The position numbers and the translations under genes are program-made. Below, in pieces: positions 21,456 through 32,267 of a DNA stretch of 64,000 nucleotides. The first letter of the stretch is position 1. Every line of letters starts with the position of its first letter. The stretch is from Apodospora peruviana (taxonomy: Eukaryota > Ascomycota > Sordariomycetes > Sordariales > Lasiosphaeriaceae), in assembly GCA_033439685.1 (NCBI GenBank), contig JAUEDM010000001.1, forward strand, positions 5,270,001-5,334,000, given 5' to 3'. The notes beneath the pieces are model-generated. The model did not search any database, had not been told where the DNA came from, and saw nothing but the letters and a program-made list of their open reading frames with translations.

Positions 21456-23591
21456 ATGGAGTCCTCACGCGGGCCCCCGCGGGTCAAGAACAAGGCGGCA
21501 GCGCCCGTCCAGATCTCGGCCGAACAGCTGCTTCGCGAGGCCGTCGACCGCCAGGAAACCGCCCTTCAGACCCCAACCCAGCGTTTCGCCGATCTCGAAG
21601 AGCTTAAGGAGTACCAGGGCCGAAAGCGGCGCGAGTTCGAGGATTATGTACGCCGAAATCGCGTCCGACTTGCGAATTGGCTGCAGTACGCTCAGTGGGA
21701 GCTCGACCAAAAAGAGTTTGCCAGGGCCCGGTCCGTCTTTGAACGCGCCCTCGATGTGCAACCCAACAACACCCGTATGTGGCTACGTAACCTCCTTTTT
21801 CTGTGACAATTACTGACTCCTAGGAAACTCACAGAACTCTGGATTAGATACATCCAGGCAGAGATCAAGAACCGTAACATCAACCATGCCCGCAATCTCC
21901 TGGACCGAGCCGTCACGCGGCTGCCGAGGGTTCCTTCCCTTTGGTACCAGTACCTCTATGTCATGGAAATGCTGGGGGACATTCCCGGAACCAGACAGGT
22001 GTTTGATCGTTGGATGAAGTGGGAGCCGGACGAGCAGGCCTGGAGTGCCTATATCCGCCTGGAGAAGCGCTATGGCGAATTCGATCGCGCGCGCGAGATC
22101 TTCCGGGCTTACACCGTTGTTCATCCTGAGTCGAGAACGTGGCTGAAGTGGGCCAAATTTGAGGAGGAATACGGTACCAGCGACATGGTACGCGAGGTCT
22201 TCCAGACCGCCATTCAATCCCTTGCCGAGACCCTAGGCGACGATGCGGTGGACGAGAAGATATTTATTGCGTTTGCGAGATACGAGGCGCGCCTGAGGGA
22301 GTACGACCGTGCGCGTGCCATCTACAAATTTGGCCTGGATAACCTTCCCCGTTCCAAGTCGATGGCGCTTCACGCCCAGTACACTACATTCGAGAAACAG
22401 TTTGGCGACAAGGACGGTGTACAGGACGTTATCCTCACAAAGAGAAGGAGGCTCTACGAGGAACAAGTGAAAGAGAACCCCAAGAACTACGATGTGTGGT
22501 TTGACTATGCACGTCTGGAAGAGAGCGGAGGCGATGCCGAGCAGATTCGAGAAGTCTACGAGAGGGCCATCTCGCAGATACCACCTACGCAGGAGAAGCG
22601 CCACTGGAGGAGATATATCTTTCTGTTCCTGTTCTACGCCATATGGGAGGAGAGGGAGGCTCGAGACATCGACCGGGCTCGGCAGATATACGACACATGC
22701 TTGAGACTGATACCTCACAAGAAATTCACCTTTGCCAAGATCTGGATCGCGAAAGCGCACTTTGAGGTCCGACAAGGACAGCTAACCACAGCCCGCAAGA
22801 CCCTCGGGCGCGCTATCGGAATGTCCCCCAAGGACAAGCTTTTCAAGGAATACATATCATTAGAGCAAAAACTGTACGAATTCGAGAGATGCCGGGCGCT
22901 TTACGAGAAGCATGTTATATACAACCCGTCAAACTGCCAGACGTGGATCAAGTGGGCTGAGCTGGAACGAGGCCTGGACGACCTCGACCGGACCCGCGGC
23001 ATTTACGAGCTGGCTATCAGCCAGCCCGTCTTGGACATGCCCGAGGTCGTGTGGAAGGCTTACATCGACTTCGAGGAAGAGGAGGGCGAGTACGAGAGGA
23101 CGCGCGATCTGTACGAACGCCTTCTCGAGAAGGCCGATCACCCCAAGGTCTGGATCAGCTACGCGCAGTTCGAAATCAACATTCCCGAAGACGACGCAGC
23201 TGCCGAGGGCGAAGAGGAAGAAGAAGAGCGTCCTGTCAGCGAGGAAGCCAAGGCGCGGGCCCGCAAGATTTTTGAGCGGGCGCACAAGAGCATGAAGGAG
23301 CGGGAGCTTAAGGCCGAGCGCGTGGCGCTGCTCAACGCCTGGTTGTTGTTCGAGAAGACGCACGGGTCGGCCGAGGACGTGGAGAAGATGCAGAAACAGA
23401 TGCCGCGCAAGACCAAGAAGAAGCGCAAGCTGGAGGACGACACGTGGGAGGAGTACGTCGACTATGTTTTCCCCGCCGACGACCAGCAGACGCAGAAGCT
23501 GTCCAACCTGCTGGCCATGGCGAATGCCTGGAAGCAGACGGGAGGCAATATCGTCGGGCCGAGCGGCGGGAGCAGCGGCGGGGGGGAGTGA
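21456..23591 (+). CDS. CLF1: Pre-mRNA splicing factor CLF1 / crooked-neck homologue (HAT repeats)
   Basis: Nuclear scaffold of the Prp19-associated (NTC) complex that helps recruit the tri-snRNP and activate the spliceosome. Exons are 21456-21774 and 21835-23591, joined by a 60-bp intron (C|GTATGT ... CACAG), giving 691 aa; yeast Clf1 has 687. Tandem HAT (half-a-TPR) repeats fill residues 60-600, each with W-x-x-Y/W and R/A-R-x-(I/V)-(F/Y)-E/D elements, for example FARARSVFERALDVQPNNT and EFDRAREIFRAYTVVHPESR. An acidic stretch near 580 (EGEEEEEERP) is followed by a basic segment (RKTKKKRKLED), a possible nuclear localisation signal. A Gly/Ser tail ends the protein. The ATG at 21456 begins a short basic N-terminus typical of the family. 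Confidence 0.96.
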
Positions 23592-25556
23592 GCATGGGGT
23601 GCATATGTCTTGCCGACCATTCACGGTGCATAGATGGTTCCTTTTGGCTGTTGATTACACTGTAGACAGCTTGCTCCATGCTACGAGTTGTCTATCTGTA
23701 ATCGGATTGCAATCTCGATATTTTATTCATTTGCAAACAATACCACCATTACGCTTGGTTTCCCAAGAACCCCATCCCTCTAATCAATTTGGAAGTGATA
23801 CGAGGTCATACCTTTAACGTAAGCCTTCCACGTCTATTATAAAATTTTGACCTCTGACCTCTGAATTCTGACCTCCAACACCAAACACCATTGGTATGGG
23901 CCGCAGAGGAATATCGTGAGGTGGGGCTGGTGGTTGTTGTGGCGAACCTCCATGATGTCATGGCGCAATCTAAAGATGATCCTACATACTGATCCGTACC
24001 AAGCTTTTCTTGGCATGCGGGTGATTGTCAGCCTCTATCTCTTGGTTCCTTTGGATAACATCTGATCGCGACAATACCTAGGGTCCCATCGTCTGAGAAG
24101 TTTCATATCACGCACGCACTGTATACATTGAAAGCTCATCCGCGTTCCCGTTCGCGGGGAATTTGTCGGTACGAGGGCCACAAACTGGCGGAGGATGAAT
24201 GTGCCGGCGATACACGTGTATTCAAGATGAATCCTATCTCGGAGGACCAGGGCAACGATGTCTTGCAACCCGATGCGGGAATAACAACTCCCCAAGAAGC
24301 TATCCCCATTCATTGGACAGCATCAAGGTAGTCGGTCGTGAGCAGCTCTCGAAAGTCGCTGAAAAAGAAATCATTGGTTTTATGTTTCGTCATCATTTCA
24401 TAATCTTCGTCTGCTTAAGAAACGCAAAGCAGCCAGCAATCAGGTATAGCCTTGCCCCCGTTTATGTATCGTCATGCAACCTAGGTGCAGAGCCCACCTC
24501 ACACAGACCGATAGATAGGTATTCATTGAGTAACGAGACGTCGCATAACATAAAAAGAGAAACGGGCATCGATCATAAACCATAAGAATAACTAACAAAA
24601 AGATTGTGCAAGTGTATGAACGAGAAAAGACCAACATAAAAAGCTAAACCAACGATATCGATGAGAAATAACGCAAAAGATGGGTAGAGTAGAATATGTA
24701 GAGACGAATATGCCGAAGCCGAGTTTCCCGACCTTCCGATTCGAGCGGAGGCTCCTTTCCGGGACTGTCGAGGGGGTGCCATTACCCTCATTTTCCGGGA
24801 TCCAATCCTGCCTTTTCCTGCTGTTGTCCGTCCCTACAGTGTCACTGAAACGCAGAACTCGGCTGGCGTATATCGGGAGTACCGAATCCCGCTTGGTCGT
24901 CTCTTAACCGTGCGTGTGTGCACTGTCACACACTGGCACTGCAGCCCTGTTGGTTGATCGTGTTCTTGGATAAGAAGGTTGGCAGACAAGGCTCAGAAAG
25001 CGTTTAGTGCTGGCGACGGCTATCTGTTACCAAAAAAATGATTAATTAGGAAAGGCTCATTAAATTGATATGTGAAATCAAAAGTGAATTGTGTAAAGCG
25101 CAACCGCTTCGTGTGTCTGTATGATGGGAGGGAGGGGAAGGGGAAAGAGCACAATGGGCTAGCACGCTGCAGTCATGGTGTGGCCTATCTGCAGCGTGAT
25201 GCTAAATCGCTGGCTGCCAGTCAGAGAGATATGGTAGCCATCCAATGCCATGACCAGATGCATGCGAGAAGCTACAGGCATGCGAGCTGCCCCGCATCTG
25301 TTGCCCGACCATAGTGCCCGGAGAGAGAAGAAGAAAGCCCATCACATATGCAGACGCCATTTGAGACATATTCCAGCAGGATTTCATCATGGGCGTGAGC
25401 GTCGTGGTCGTCTTTAAATGTGTACATGTATTGTGAAGGATATGTGCAACAGTGTATAGTGTATGGCGGTGAAATAGGGTTGAAATGGCATGTAGAGACA
25501 TGTGGGCGGTGAGGGAGTGATATGGAGGGCTGGCCTACACGACGGTGACGGTGTGA
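23592..25556. other. Convergent intergenic region, CLF1 / DUF3824-type gene
   Basis: About 2 kb between two converging 3' ends. There is a short imperfect tandem of TGACCTC near 23849-23877 (CTCTGACCTCTGAATTCTGA). No frame with a domain or splice logic was found; several short AT-rich frames at 24000-25300 were dismissed. Confidence 0.55.
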
Positions 25557-27722
25557 CTATCTCCTTTCACCTCCTGTCGGAGTAGGAGGCAGAGCAGAGT
25601 ATGGGTTCCCGTCAACATAACGGGGACCTTCATCATACCGACTCGCCCGAGGTGGAGCTGCCGAATACCAGATGTCAGCCCTCTGTCTTCCATAGTCATC
25701 GCCGTCACCGTTGTTCAGCTGCTTCAACCTCTCGAGGCGTCGCCGGTGCCTCTCCGCCTTCTTCTCCTTCCACTCATGGATCTCTGCCGCCGTCTCACGA
25801 GCTTCCTTAAGCTCCGAGATAGCGCCCTTGATGCCGAGGGCAGCGATACCCACTGAGGCAGCATCCTGCATAAGCGCCCTCTTCTTGAGCTTTTCGGCAT
25901 CCTCAGGGCTGAGAAGACCTTCCTTCACCGCCTTCTGTCGCTTTTGGCGCTTCTCCATGCTCTGGTAGACGTTGTGGGCCGCGTGGATGGTCGCCACGGC
26001 GGCCAATCCCGAGGTAATGATTTGCTTACCTCTCATCTTCCTGGTTCGCTTCTCGTCATCTTCCGAATCACCCAAATCCGACTCAGACCCGCCGCGTGAG
26101 GCGTCACGTCGCCTCGCAACGGTCCCTCGCTGCCTTGAGTTGTCGCGATCGCGCCCACCCTTACGGGAGCGGTCGGAGTCCGAGTCGTCCCGTCCTCCAC
26201 CTCGGCGGTGGTCCCGGTCGTCGTCGGAATCGTAGCGCCGGTCATGCCGGCGCGAGTCCTTCTTTGGCTCGTTATAGTCATCATAATCACGCCTCCTGCT
26301 GCGGTCGCGGCTGCGGTCGCGGCGGCCGTCATCGTCATCAGGTCCATTGCCAATGCCAAGCCTCGATAACCGACGGCGTGCCCCATCAACAATGCTGCGG
26401 CTGCGACTACGGTGGCGCCTGTCCGGTGAACCGTCCCGGCTATCTTGGGAATCCGGACTTCGGCGTCGCGACCTGGATCTTTCCTTGCTCTCCTCGTGCT
26501 TGTCGTACAGCTTCTTTGCACCGAAAGCGCCGAGGCCAGCGGTTGCGAGAGCAGCCAGGCCGCTGCCGCCTCCGCCTCCGTCCTTTGAGCGAGCGCGAGA
26601 TCGTGAGCGAGACCTACCGGTCTTCTCGTCCTCTTCGATGTTCTTCTTGGACCCGTTGATAACGCGATTGCCAACAAGGCCACCGATGACTGACTCGGCT
26701 AGGCCGAGCTTGCTGCCGGCCTTCTCGGATTTCTGAGCGGCATCGATTGTGGCAGCACCGGCAGCGGCGGTGAGAATACGCTTGGCCTTCTCGCCTTTCC
26801 ACCCACCCGGCTCCTTGGAAACACGGAAGGCTTCAGTAGCACCGGCAATGAGCGAAGCCATGGCAGCCTTTTGGATCTTGTTGGACCCGTCACCTTTGCC
26901 ATCCCTACTGCCCCTCGACCTGGAGCGGCTGCCCCGGCGGCTCTTGGTGTCCGACTTGTCATCCTTCTCCTTGCCGCCTCCGCTCAGAGCCTTGATCGCT
27001 CCACCAAGACCGGCAGCAGCAAGCGCGCTTTCCAAGAAGTTTTTGTTACCCTTCTTTTCCTTGGCGCTGTCCTCGTCATCCGAGTAATAGGTACCTCTGT
27101 GAACTATCTTCTTCTCGCCCTTTTCCTTCTTCTTGTTGTAGAGCTCAGTGCCCGAATAACCGGCAAGGGCGCCGGCGGCACCAAGAGCGGCGGAGGCCAT
27201 CACATTACGATGTACCTCCTGGCCGTGCTGGCTGGCCTCACGGCGATCATATATCTCCTTACCGCCGATAGCAAGAGCGGCGCCGGTAATAGCGGCAATG
27301 ATTTGCTCTTGCTTGCTCAACATGCGCACTTTTTTCGTCTCCTCCTCTTCAAAGTAGGTGATGGACGACTTTCTTCTATGGGCGCGCGGGCGCTCATAAT
27401 CGCGGTCGTAGTCACGGTCGTATTCCCGCTCGCGACCGTACGACGAGCGGCGATCATCATAGTCATCGTAGTAGGCGCCCCCGGCAGACCGGGCTCGACG
27501 GATATCACGGCCGGAATGCCCCGGCGGCGGGAACTCGCGGCGGATTTCCTCGACAGAGGAGAGGTCGCTGTCCATGCGCGGTTGCGGGATCAGATCGCGC
27601 GACTGGACATTGAGATATTCACGACTTTCGACAAAGCCGCGGCCGTCTCCGCGCTCCTCGTAGTGGGAGCGCTTTGTGGAGCGCTGCCGCCTCGGGGCAT
27701 CGTAATCATCGTAAGAAGCCAT
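25557..27722 (-). CDS. DUF3824-type protein with repeated Gly/Ala hydrophobic modules and RS/RD linkers
   Basis: Single-exon protein of 721 aa from ATG 27720-27722; the frame stays open a further 71 codons upstream, but that part is Pro-rich leader sequence. The N-terminus is rich in Asp/Arg/Tyr (about 1-125). Several Gly/Ala-rich hydrophobic segments follow: about 141-155 (IIAAITGAALAIGG), 174-191, 230-245, 286-300, 315-330, 341-355 and 388-402, then near the C-terminus about 569-582 and 620-635. They are separated by charged KKEKG-type or Arg/Ser-rich linkers (SRSRSR, about 265-272 and 370-379). The first module is followed by KEIYDRRE, a wording I associate with fungal DUF3824 proteins. 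The segments are glycine-zipper-like and might insert in or associate with membranes. Function unknown; the link to mRNA processing suggested by RS repeats is speculation. Confidence 0.85.
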   Translation of the reverse strand: MASYDDYDAPRRQRSTKRSHYEERGDGRGFVESREYLNVQSRDLIPQPRMDSDLSSVEEIRREFPPPGHSGRDIRRARSAGGAYYDDYDDRRSSYGREREYDRDYDRDYERPRAHRRKSSITYFEEEETKKVRMLSKQEQIIAAITGAALAIGGKEIYDRREASQHGQEVHRNVMASAALGAAGALAGYSGTELYNKKKEKGEKKIVHRGTYYSDDEDSAKEKKGNKNFLESALAAAGLGGAIKALSGGGKEKDDKSDTKSRRGSRSRSRGSRDGKGDGSNKIQKAAMASLIAGATEAFRVSKEPGGWKGEKAKRILTAAAGAATIDAAQKSEKAGSKLGLAESVIGGLVGNRVINGSKKNIEEDEKTGRSRSRSRARSKDGGGGGSGLAALATAGLGAFGAKKLYDKHEESKERSRSRRRSPDSQDSRDGSPDRRHRSRSRSIVDGARRRLSRLGIGNGPDDDDGRRDRSRDRSRRRDYDDYNEPKKDSRRHDRRYDSDDDRDHRRGGGRDDSDSDRSRKGGRDRDNSRQRGTVARRRDASRGGSESDLGDSEDDEKRTRKMRGKQIITSGLAAVATIHAAHNVYQSMEKRQKRQKAVKEGLLSPEDAEKLKKRALMQDAASVGIAALGIKGAISELKEARETAAEIHEWKEKKAERHRRRLERLKQLNNGDGDDYGRQRADIWYSAAPPRASRYDEGPRYVDGNPYSALPPTPTGGERR

Positions 27723-29536
27723 CGCAACCACAAAGGGTAAGAAGTGAACTGGTGATCGGGTAGCTGTATGATAGATGCTGTTCGGTAAAATCAGATAGAT
27801 GATGATCAAAAATGTTGGAGAGGCTGCTATGCAGTGCTCTGTTTGGTGATGACGGTTCAGTAAGCCGGGAGGGGGGGGGAGGAGGGGTTGAGTGCGAGGA
27901 GGGGGTGGTCTTGGTTTTATGCAGCAGAGGATCAATGGTGGGTTGTTGGTCAGTCATGCATCGACATTCAGGTAAGCGGGCCAGGCAGGGCAACGTGATG
28001 CTACCGGTACGTTGTCAACCAAAAAGTGCCAGTCCGGCAGTGATCGGCAAGGTACAGAGGTGGCTGTGAATTTTATGTGTTGATTTGACCGTGAGCCCCG
28101 TAGAAGCGACCGGACGAGCCGAGTCGGAATGACGAGACCGAGACGTGCTCAGGAGAGCAGAGCGGAGCAAGTTGTAAGTTGGCAAAGGCAGGAGTGGAAA
28201 AGAAGAGAAGAGACTCGAGCGAGAGAGGAGGAATGAAGGACAGCGGGGGCTACACTACGTATAGGAGGCGAGGCGGGTTGTGCAAAGACGGGAGAGGCAC
28301 GATGGCGGCGGAGGGACCGGGAGGCCTGGTGTGTGAGACTGCTCATGGAACCCGAAGAAGCCCACCTCAAGTATTCCGTACCCAACAAGTTATATTGGGC
28401 ACAGCTCCTGAGCTCGCGGCCTGGCGGTTCATAGACAGCACCCCACACAAGCACCATCTTCAATCTTGAGACCTCAAGCCACAGCCTTCAGGTCTCCAGT
28501 TCCGGTCTCTCGTGTTGATCCCCACTACCGCACGTTTATTTAAGGTAGAGGTGGTTCCAGTCCAACCAACTGCCCAACAGAGCCTCGATCTGATGTTTGT
28601 CTCGTTTGTTCCGTGGCAGCTCCCGCGACTAATTTCAAGTTTCAAAGCAGCGCAGTACAAAGAAGGAAATCCAGAAAATGTGCACTTTTGGACGGGAAGA
28701 CCCTCGCAAAGCTTGGCACAGGAGGGGCACCCACTACCCAGCAAGGCAGTCTCCAGCGCGTTCCGCTTGGTGAGTGAGGGGTCCAAAAGAGAGAGGTAAC
28801 CTGCAGTGGCGGACATGATGGTATCTTCAGACCGCATCACACTTGTTGGTTGCCTCTCTCATCCGTTTACATAGACACCAGTTTGTGCACTAGTGAGGTC
28901 TGGTCCTCGAGGCCTCCATGTTGGGACCAGAAAGCAGTGTTGGGGGGGAGTTGTCGTTTCGAAACCGATGCACTGCAGTGGCCCGCCACAGTTGGAGCGC
29001 GATGACGCAGTGTGGCCGTGACGCACTTGCCCGCCCACGCCATTCCTCGCATTGGTTCTTCAGATCTAGTCACGTGAGACAGCCAGTGGCCGCCCGAGCA
29101 GACCATCAAAGTTCCAGCCCATCAAGACAGATTATTACAAGAACCAGATGCAGAAAAGAAGGCTTCGTAATGACCTGCGCTTACCAAAACTCCAGGCATA
29201 ACCTGCCAATCCCTCCCTGCCTATGAATACAAGGAAAGAGGCCTACTCCGCAGTTCGCCAGAAAGTACCTCGCTTTTCACAGCCCGTCCATTTGGAGAGG
29301 CCAGGTTTGCAAGACCTCTCGTAACAGCCCAGATGTTACAAAACCAGCATCCTGCGTGGTCGTCTTGATGGGAAATGCGCTCTACAACTCTTTCGATATC
29401 TCGCTGTCACCAGCCGCCGCCGCCACCTCTTCAAGTTGTTCCAGTTCCGGTATCCATGTTGTTTGCGAGCCCTCTTGTATTTGCTCTGGTATTCCGTAAT
29501 CAGCACACTGCTTGACCGGTTCGATGGGAGATGACT
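27723..29536. other. Intergenic region between DUF3824-type gene and INO4-like bHLH gene
   Basis: About 1.8 kb. Near the left end, 27866-27908 is a G-rich tract on the plus strand, so the leader or promoter of the DUF3824-type gene is strongly pyrimidine-rich, a common feature of fungal promoters. The right end contains the diverged copy of the neighbouring gene's last exon. Other frames (28179-28469, 28512-28799, 28918-29226) lack domains. Confidence 0.55.
29366..29454 (-). repeat. Diverged duplicate of the INO4-like gene's terminal exon
   Basis: This stretch closely matches 29520-29604, which contains the 3' end of the neighbouring bHLH gene and its stop codon. On the minus strand it reads IPELEQLEEVAAAAGDSEI and ends in a stop at the equivalent place, against IPELSPLEEEAAAGDREM in the functional exon. 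It is either a relic of tandem duplication or an alternative last exon. Confidence 0.75.
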
Positions 29537-30162
29537 CTATGACTCTCTCGACATCTCGCGGTCACCAGCCGCCGCCTCCTCTTCGAGTGGTGACAGTTCC
29601 GGTATCTCTGCCAGCTTTTTCTCGTACTCGTCGAGTTCTTCCAACCCCCTGTTGCAGTCGATCAATATATATTCATGTATATGTAAAGAGACACAAAAGA
29701 AGAAAGGAAAAAAGAGATATCGAGAACTCACACTTTGTACTTCTCATCCACGACCTTGCCTTCAGACTCGCGAAGCTCAATGAGCGCCTTTCTTCTTCTC
29801 AGTTGCTCAACCAAGTATTTGACCGTCGCGCGGAGCACTACGGCTTCAGACCGGCCTTGACCACTCAAGCCGGGCACAATCTCGGCGAGCCTATCAAAGC
29901 CTTCTCGGATCGCTTGCCGTCGCTTCTGCTCTGTTGTGTGTGAGAGAGAGATATTTGGAGAGCGCCTATCTGCAAAAGAGAGGTAACATGCTCCGTGTGG
30001 GGGTTTGAGAATGACTTTCGGTGCATTGAAATGATACATAGTCATGTCAGGACCAAAGAAAAAAAGAGAATAACTTCTCTCACCTGAGGCAATATGATTC
30101 GCCTTCTTCTCTTCATCTGTCAACCGCGGCTTGTCGTCGACCGGGATCGTTGGATTTGACAT
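29537..30162 (-). CDS. Small bHLH transcription factor, INO4-like
   Basis: Probable nuclear bHLH protein of 129 aa. Exons are 30162-30084, 29930-29732 and 29648-29537, with introns of 153 and 83 bp. The phases are consistent (G|GTGAGA ... AACAG; GT|GTGAGT ... AACAG). Splicing of exon 1 to exon 2 gives KKANHIASEQKRRQAIREGF, a classic basic region plus helix 1 with the His-Glu-Arg DNA contacts. Helix 2 reads SEAVVLRATVKYLVEQLRRR, and a short coiled-coil tail follows (EELDEYEKKLAEIPE). Size and sequence resemble the INO4-type single-domain bHLH proteins of filamentous fungi, which dimerise with another bHLH partner to control phospholipid genes in yeast. That role is inferred by family. The third exon has a diverged copy 150 bp downstream. 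Confidence 0.86.
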
Positions 30163-32267
30163 TGTGTTGTTGTTGGCGTGCAGCTGCTTTGGTAGGATCG
30201 GCTGGCTGCGCTACGAATAAGAGCCGCGATTTAATACTTTTTCGAAAAACTGTAAAAACAATGGGATATATGAAAAACGTTCCAATTGAATAAAGAGTCG
30301 ATCAAAAGTGCTGCCCTGAACCGTCAAGTTTGCTGGCTTGCTGATGTGTTCGGACACAGGTTGGCTTGCACTCGGGTAGGAAACTTGAAGAGAAGCCCCA
30401 GGATGGCATGTGATAATGTGAGAGAGTTCAGAAACAAACCCTTAGGAAACCGAGAGCGATCAATGCTAGCCGACAAAGCCTAAGTACATATCATCTGCAA
30501 TTGATGACTACATTACCAGTACTTCCTCGACCTCAAAGTGTTTTGGATTTCCGGAATCCGGAGAGGCAGTTAGCCTGGTAGTAGTTATTCCGTAGTGCCC
30601 TGTTTCCGGCATCGACGAGACAAGACTGTCAGCCACCGAACGGACGGCTCCACTTCCGCCCACCCTGCTGTTACTTCAACAAACAGAATAGAGTAATATG
30701 CCACTTTGAGTTCAGGTTTGACATACACCTGAATCTACCAAGGGGTTGGGGTCTTCTACTACATTCGGATAGAGGGCGTCAAAAAGTCTGCGATAGACAA
30801 TATATTCCGGCAAAATCGATTTTGTGATAATTTATACGGGTAATTCCACTTCAATGGTTTGTAGCAGAGTTCTTCATCCAGATCTACTCAAACCGTAATA
30901 AACTTGTATAGGATGGGCTGGCAATTCTGATCGTCCTAGAGTTTCTGTTTATCCCGAGTTTCATCCGTCGCGACGGAGTAGGGGCAAACCCCAAGCAGGT
31001 TCCGCCAGGGGGTGCGGTAGACCATCATGATATCACGAACATTACTTGACCAGTCCCTAAAGTATACGGGGTACCAAGGCGAATACCGTACGTATACATA
31101 ACTAATTATTTATTTGCTTTTTTACTTATCTATTTGTACAATTTACAGAGCCAGACCCAACCGCTGATGCCGACACAAAGAACCGGCCGTGCCGCTGTTG
31201 CAATTTTTTTTTCCTTTTTGTCTTTTTCCTTATTGGATGTGAAAGCAGATGGAAAAAAGTGGTCTAAATCTTGTCGAGTCCCCAATTTTCCTTTTCAACC
31301 CCTTTTACATGCAAGTGTTTCCTGTCCCACCGGCCAGCAATGCATTCCCGGGAGGCGGCCAGGAAGAGAGAAGGGAATAATACTTTTGTCTTCCCCCAGA
31401 AATCAGACGTCCTGCCGGAGCTCTTCTTCGTGCTGGACCCTCCGAGTGTCTCCCCCGGAATGGCACCTGGTCGTGTCCCGAGTCTGCCAACGACCCAGAG
31501 CTCTCCATTTTGATGATCAAAGAAAGCACAACAAAATAACAAAAAAGACCACGGTGAAAAGAAATCGACGAACAATTCGCAACAACATCATGCGAATGAC
31601 AAGAACCTGTCCCAGGTTGTAAATGCCCAAAACAATCAGATTATGACCTGGAGCGGGATGAGGCAGACAGGCGTCGGGTTTGGAATCGAGGTGTTGCACT
31701 CTCCTTTCCATCTCTTGCTCTCGTTTGTCGAATACGAAAACAGACCTTCACTGATCAGCTGCCACAGTCCCAGGGTCCCACTACAACCCAACGTCAGTGA
31801 GCGTTCAATGGCATCGCGTAGACATCCGAGACAAATGCCTCTTTCCATTTCGTCGACACTTCCTCGCCAATTGGCCGCGGTTCGGAACTAGGTCACTGCA
31901 TGGCTAGCAACCTCTGGTAGTATTGATGAGTAGATGCACTTTGTAAATGACCCCAACCAAGATGCAAAGAAATAACACCGCGTTGCATGTCAGAGAGCGT
32001 TAAGCAGGCGCCGAGTCATATCGCCAAGTGTCAACAAAATCGGCTGGTGGCTGGGATAGTTCCACCGGCTCCCTCAGAGATGCGGGGCGTATGAACAAAC
32101 TTTTTCACAAACCGCCAAGTGACCAATCTCTCAAGGCGATCTGCGAGCTACAAAAAAATTAGACAATGCTGAATTTTGCGAACTGCAAACGGCTACCCTG
32201 TACGAATGCCCATGTAGCCGCTCGTCTCCAAACTCCATAGCGACGCCAAGGGAGGAGGGAACTCAAA
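30163..32267. other. Intergenic region between INO4-like and LARP1-like genes
   Basis: About 2.1 kb: promoter of the INO4-like gene and 3' flank of the La-motif gene. AT-rich around 30240-30300 and 31090-31140, with T-rich runs near 31205. Frames at 31134-31622 are basic and low-complexity and are not called. Confidence 0.5.

Noticed and set aside
22929..23624. Long antisense frame opposite CLF1
   Set aside because: A shadow of the highly biased HAT-repeat codons; the sense frame is conserved.
26033..27740. Long antisense frames opposite the DUF3824-type gene
   Set aside because: Produced by its GC-rich, Arg/Ser-repetitive codons; no independent coding evidence.
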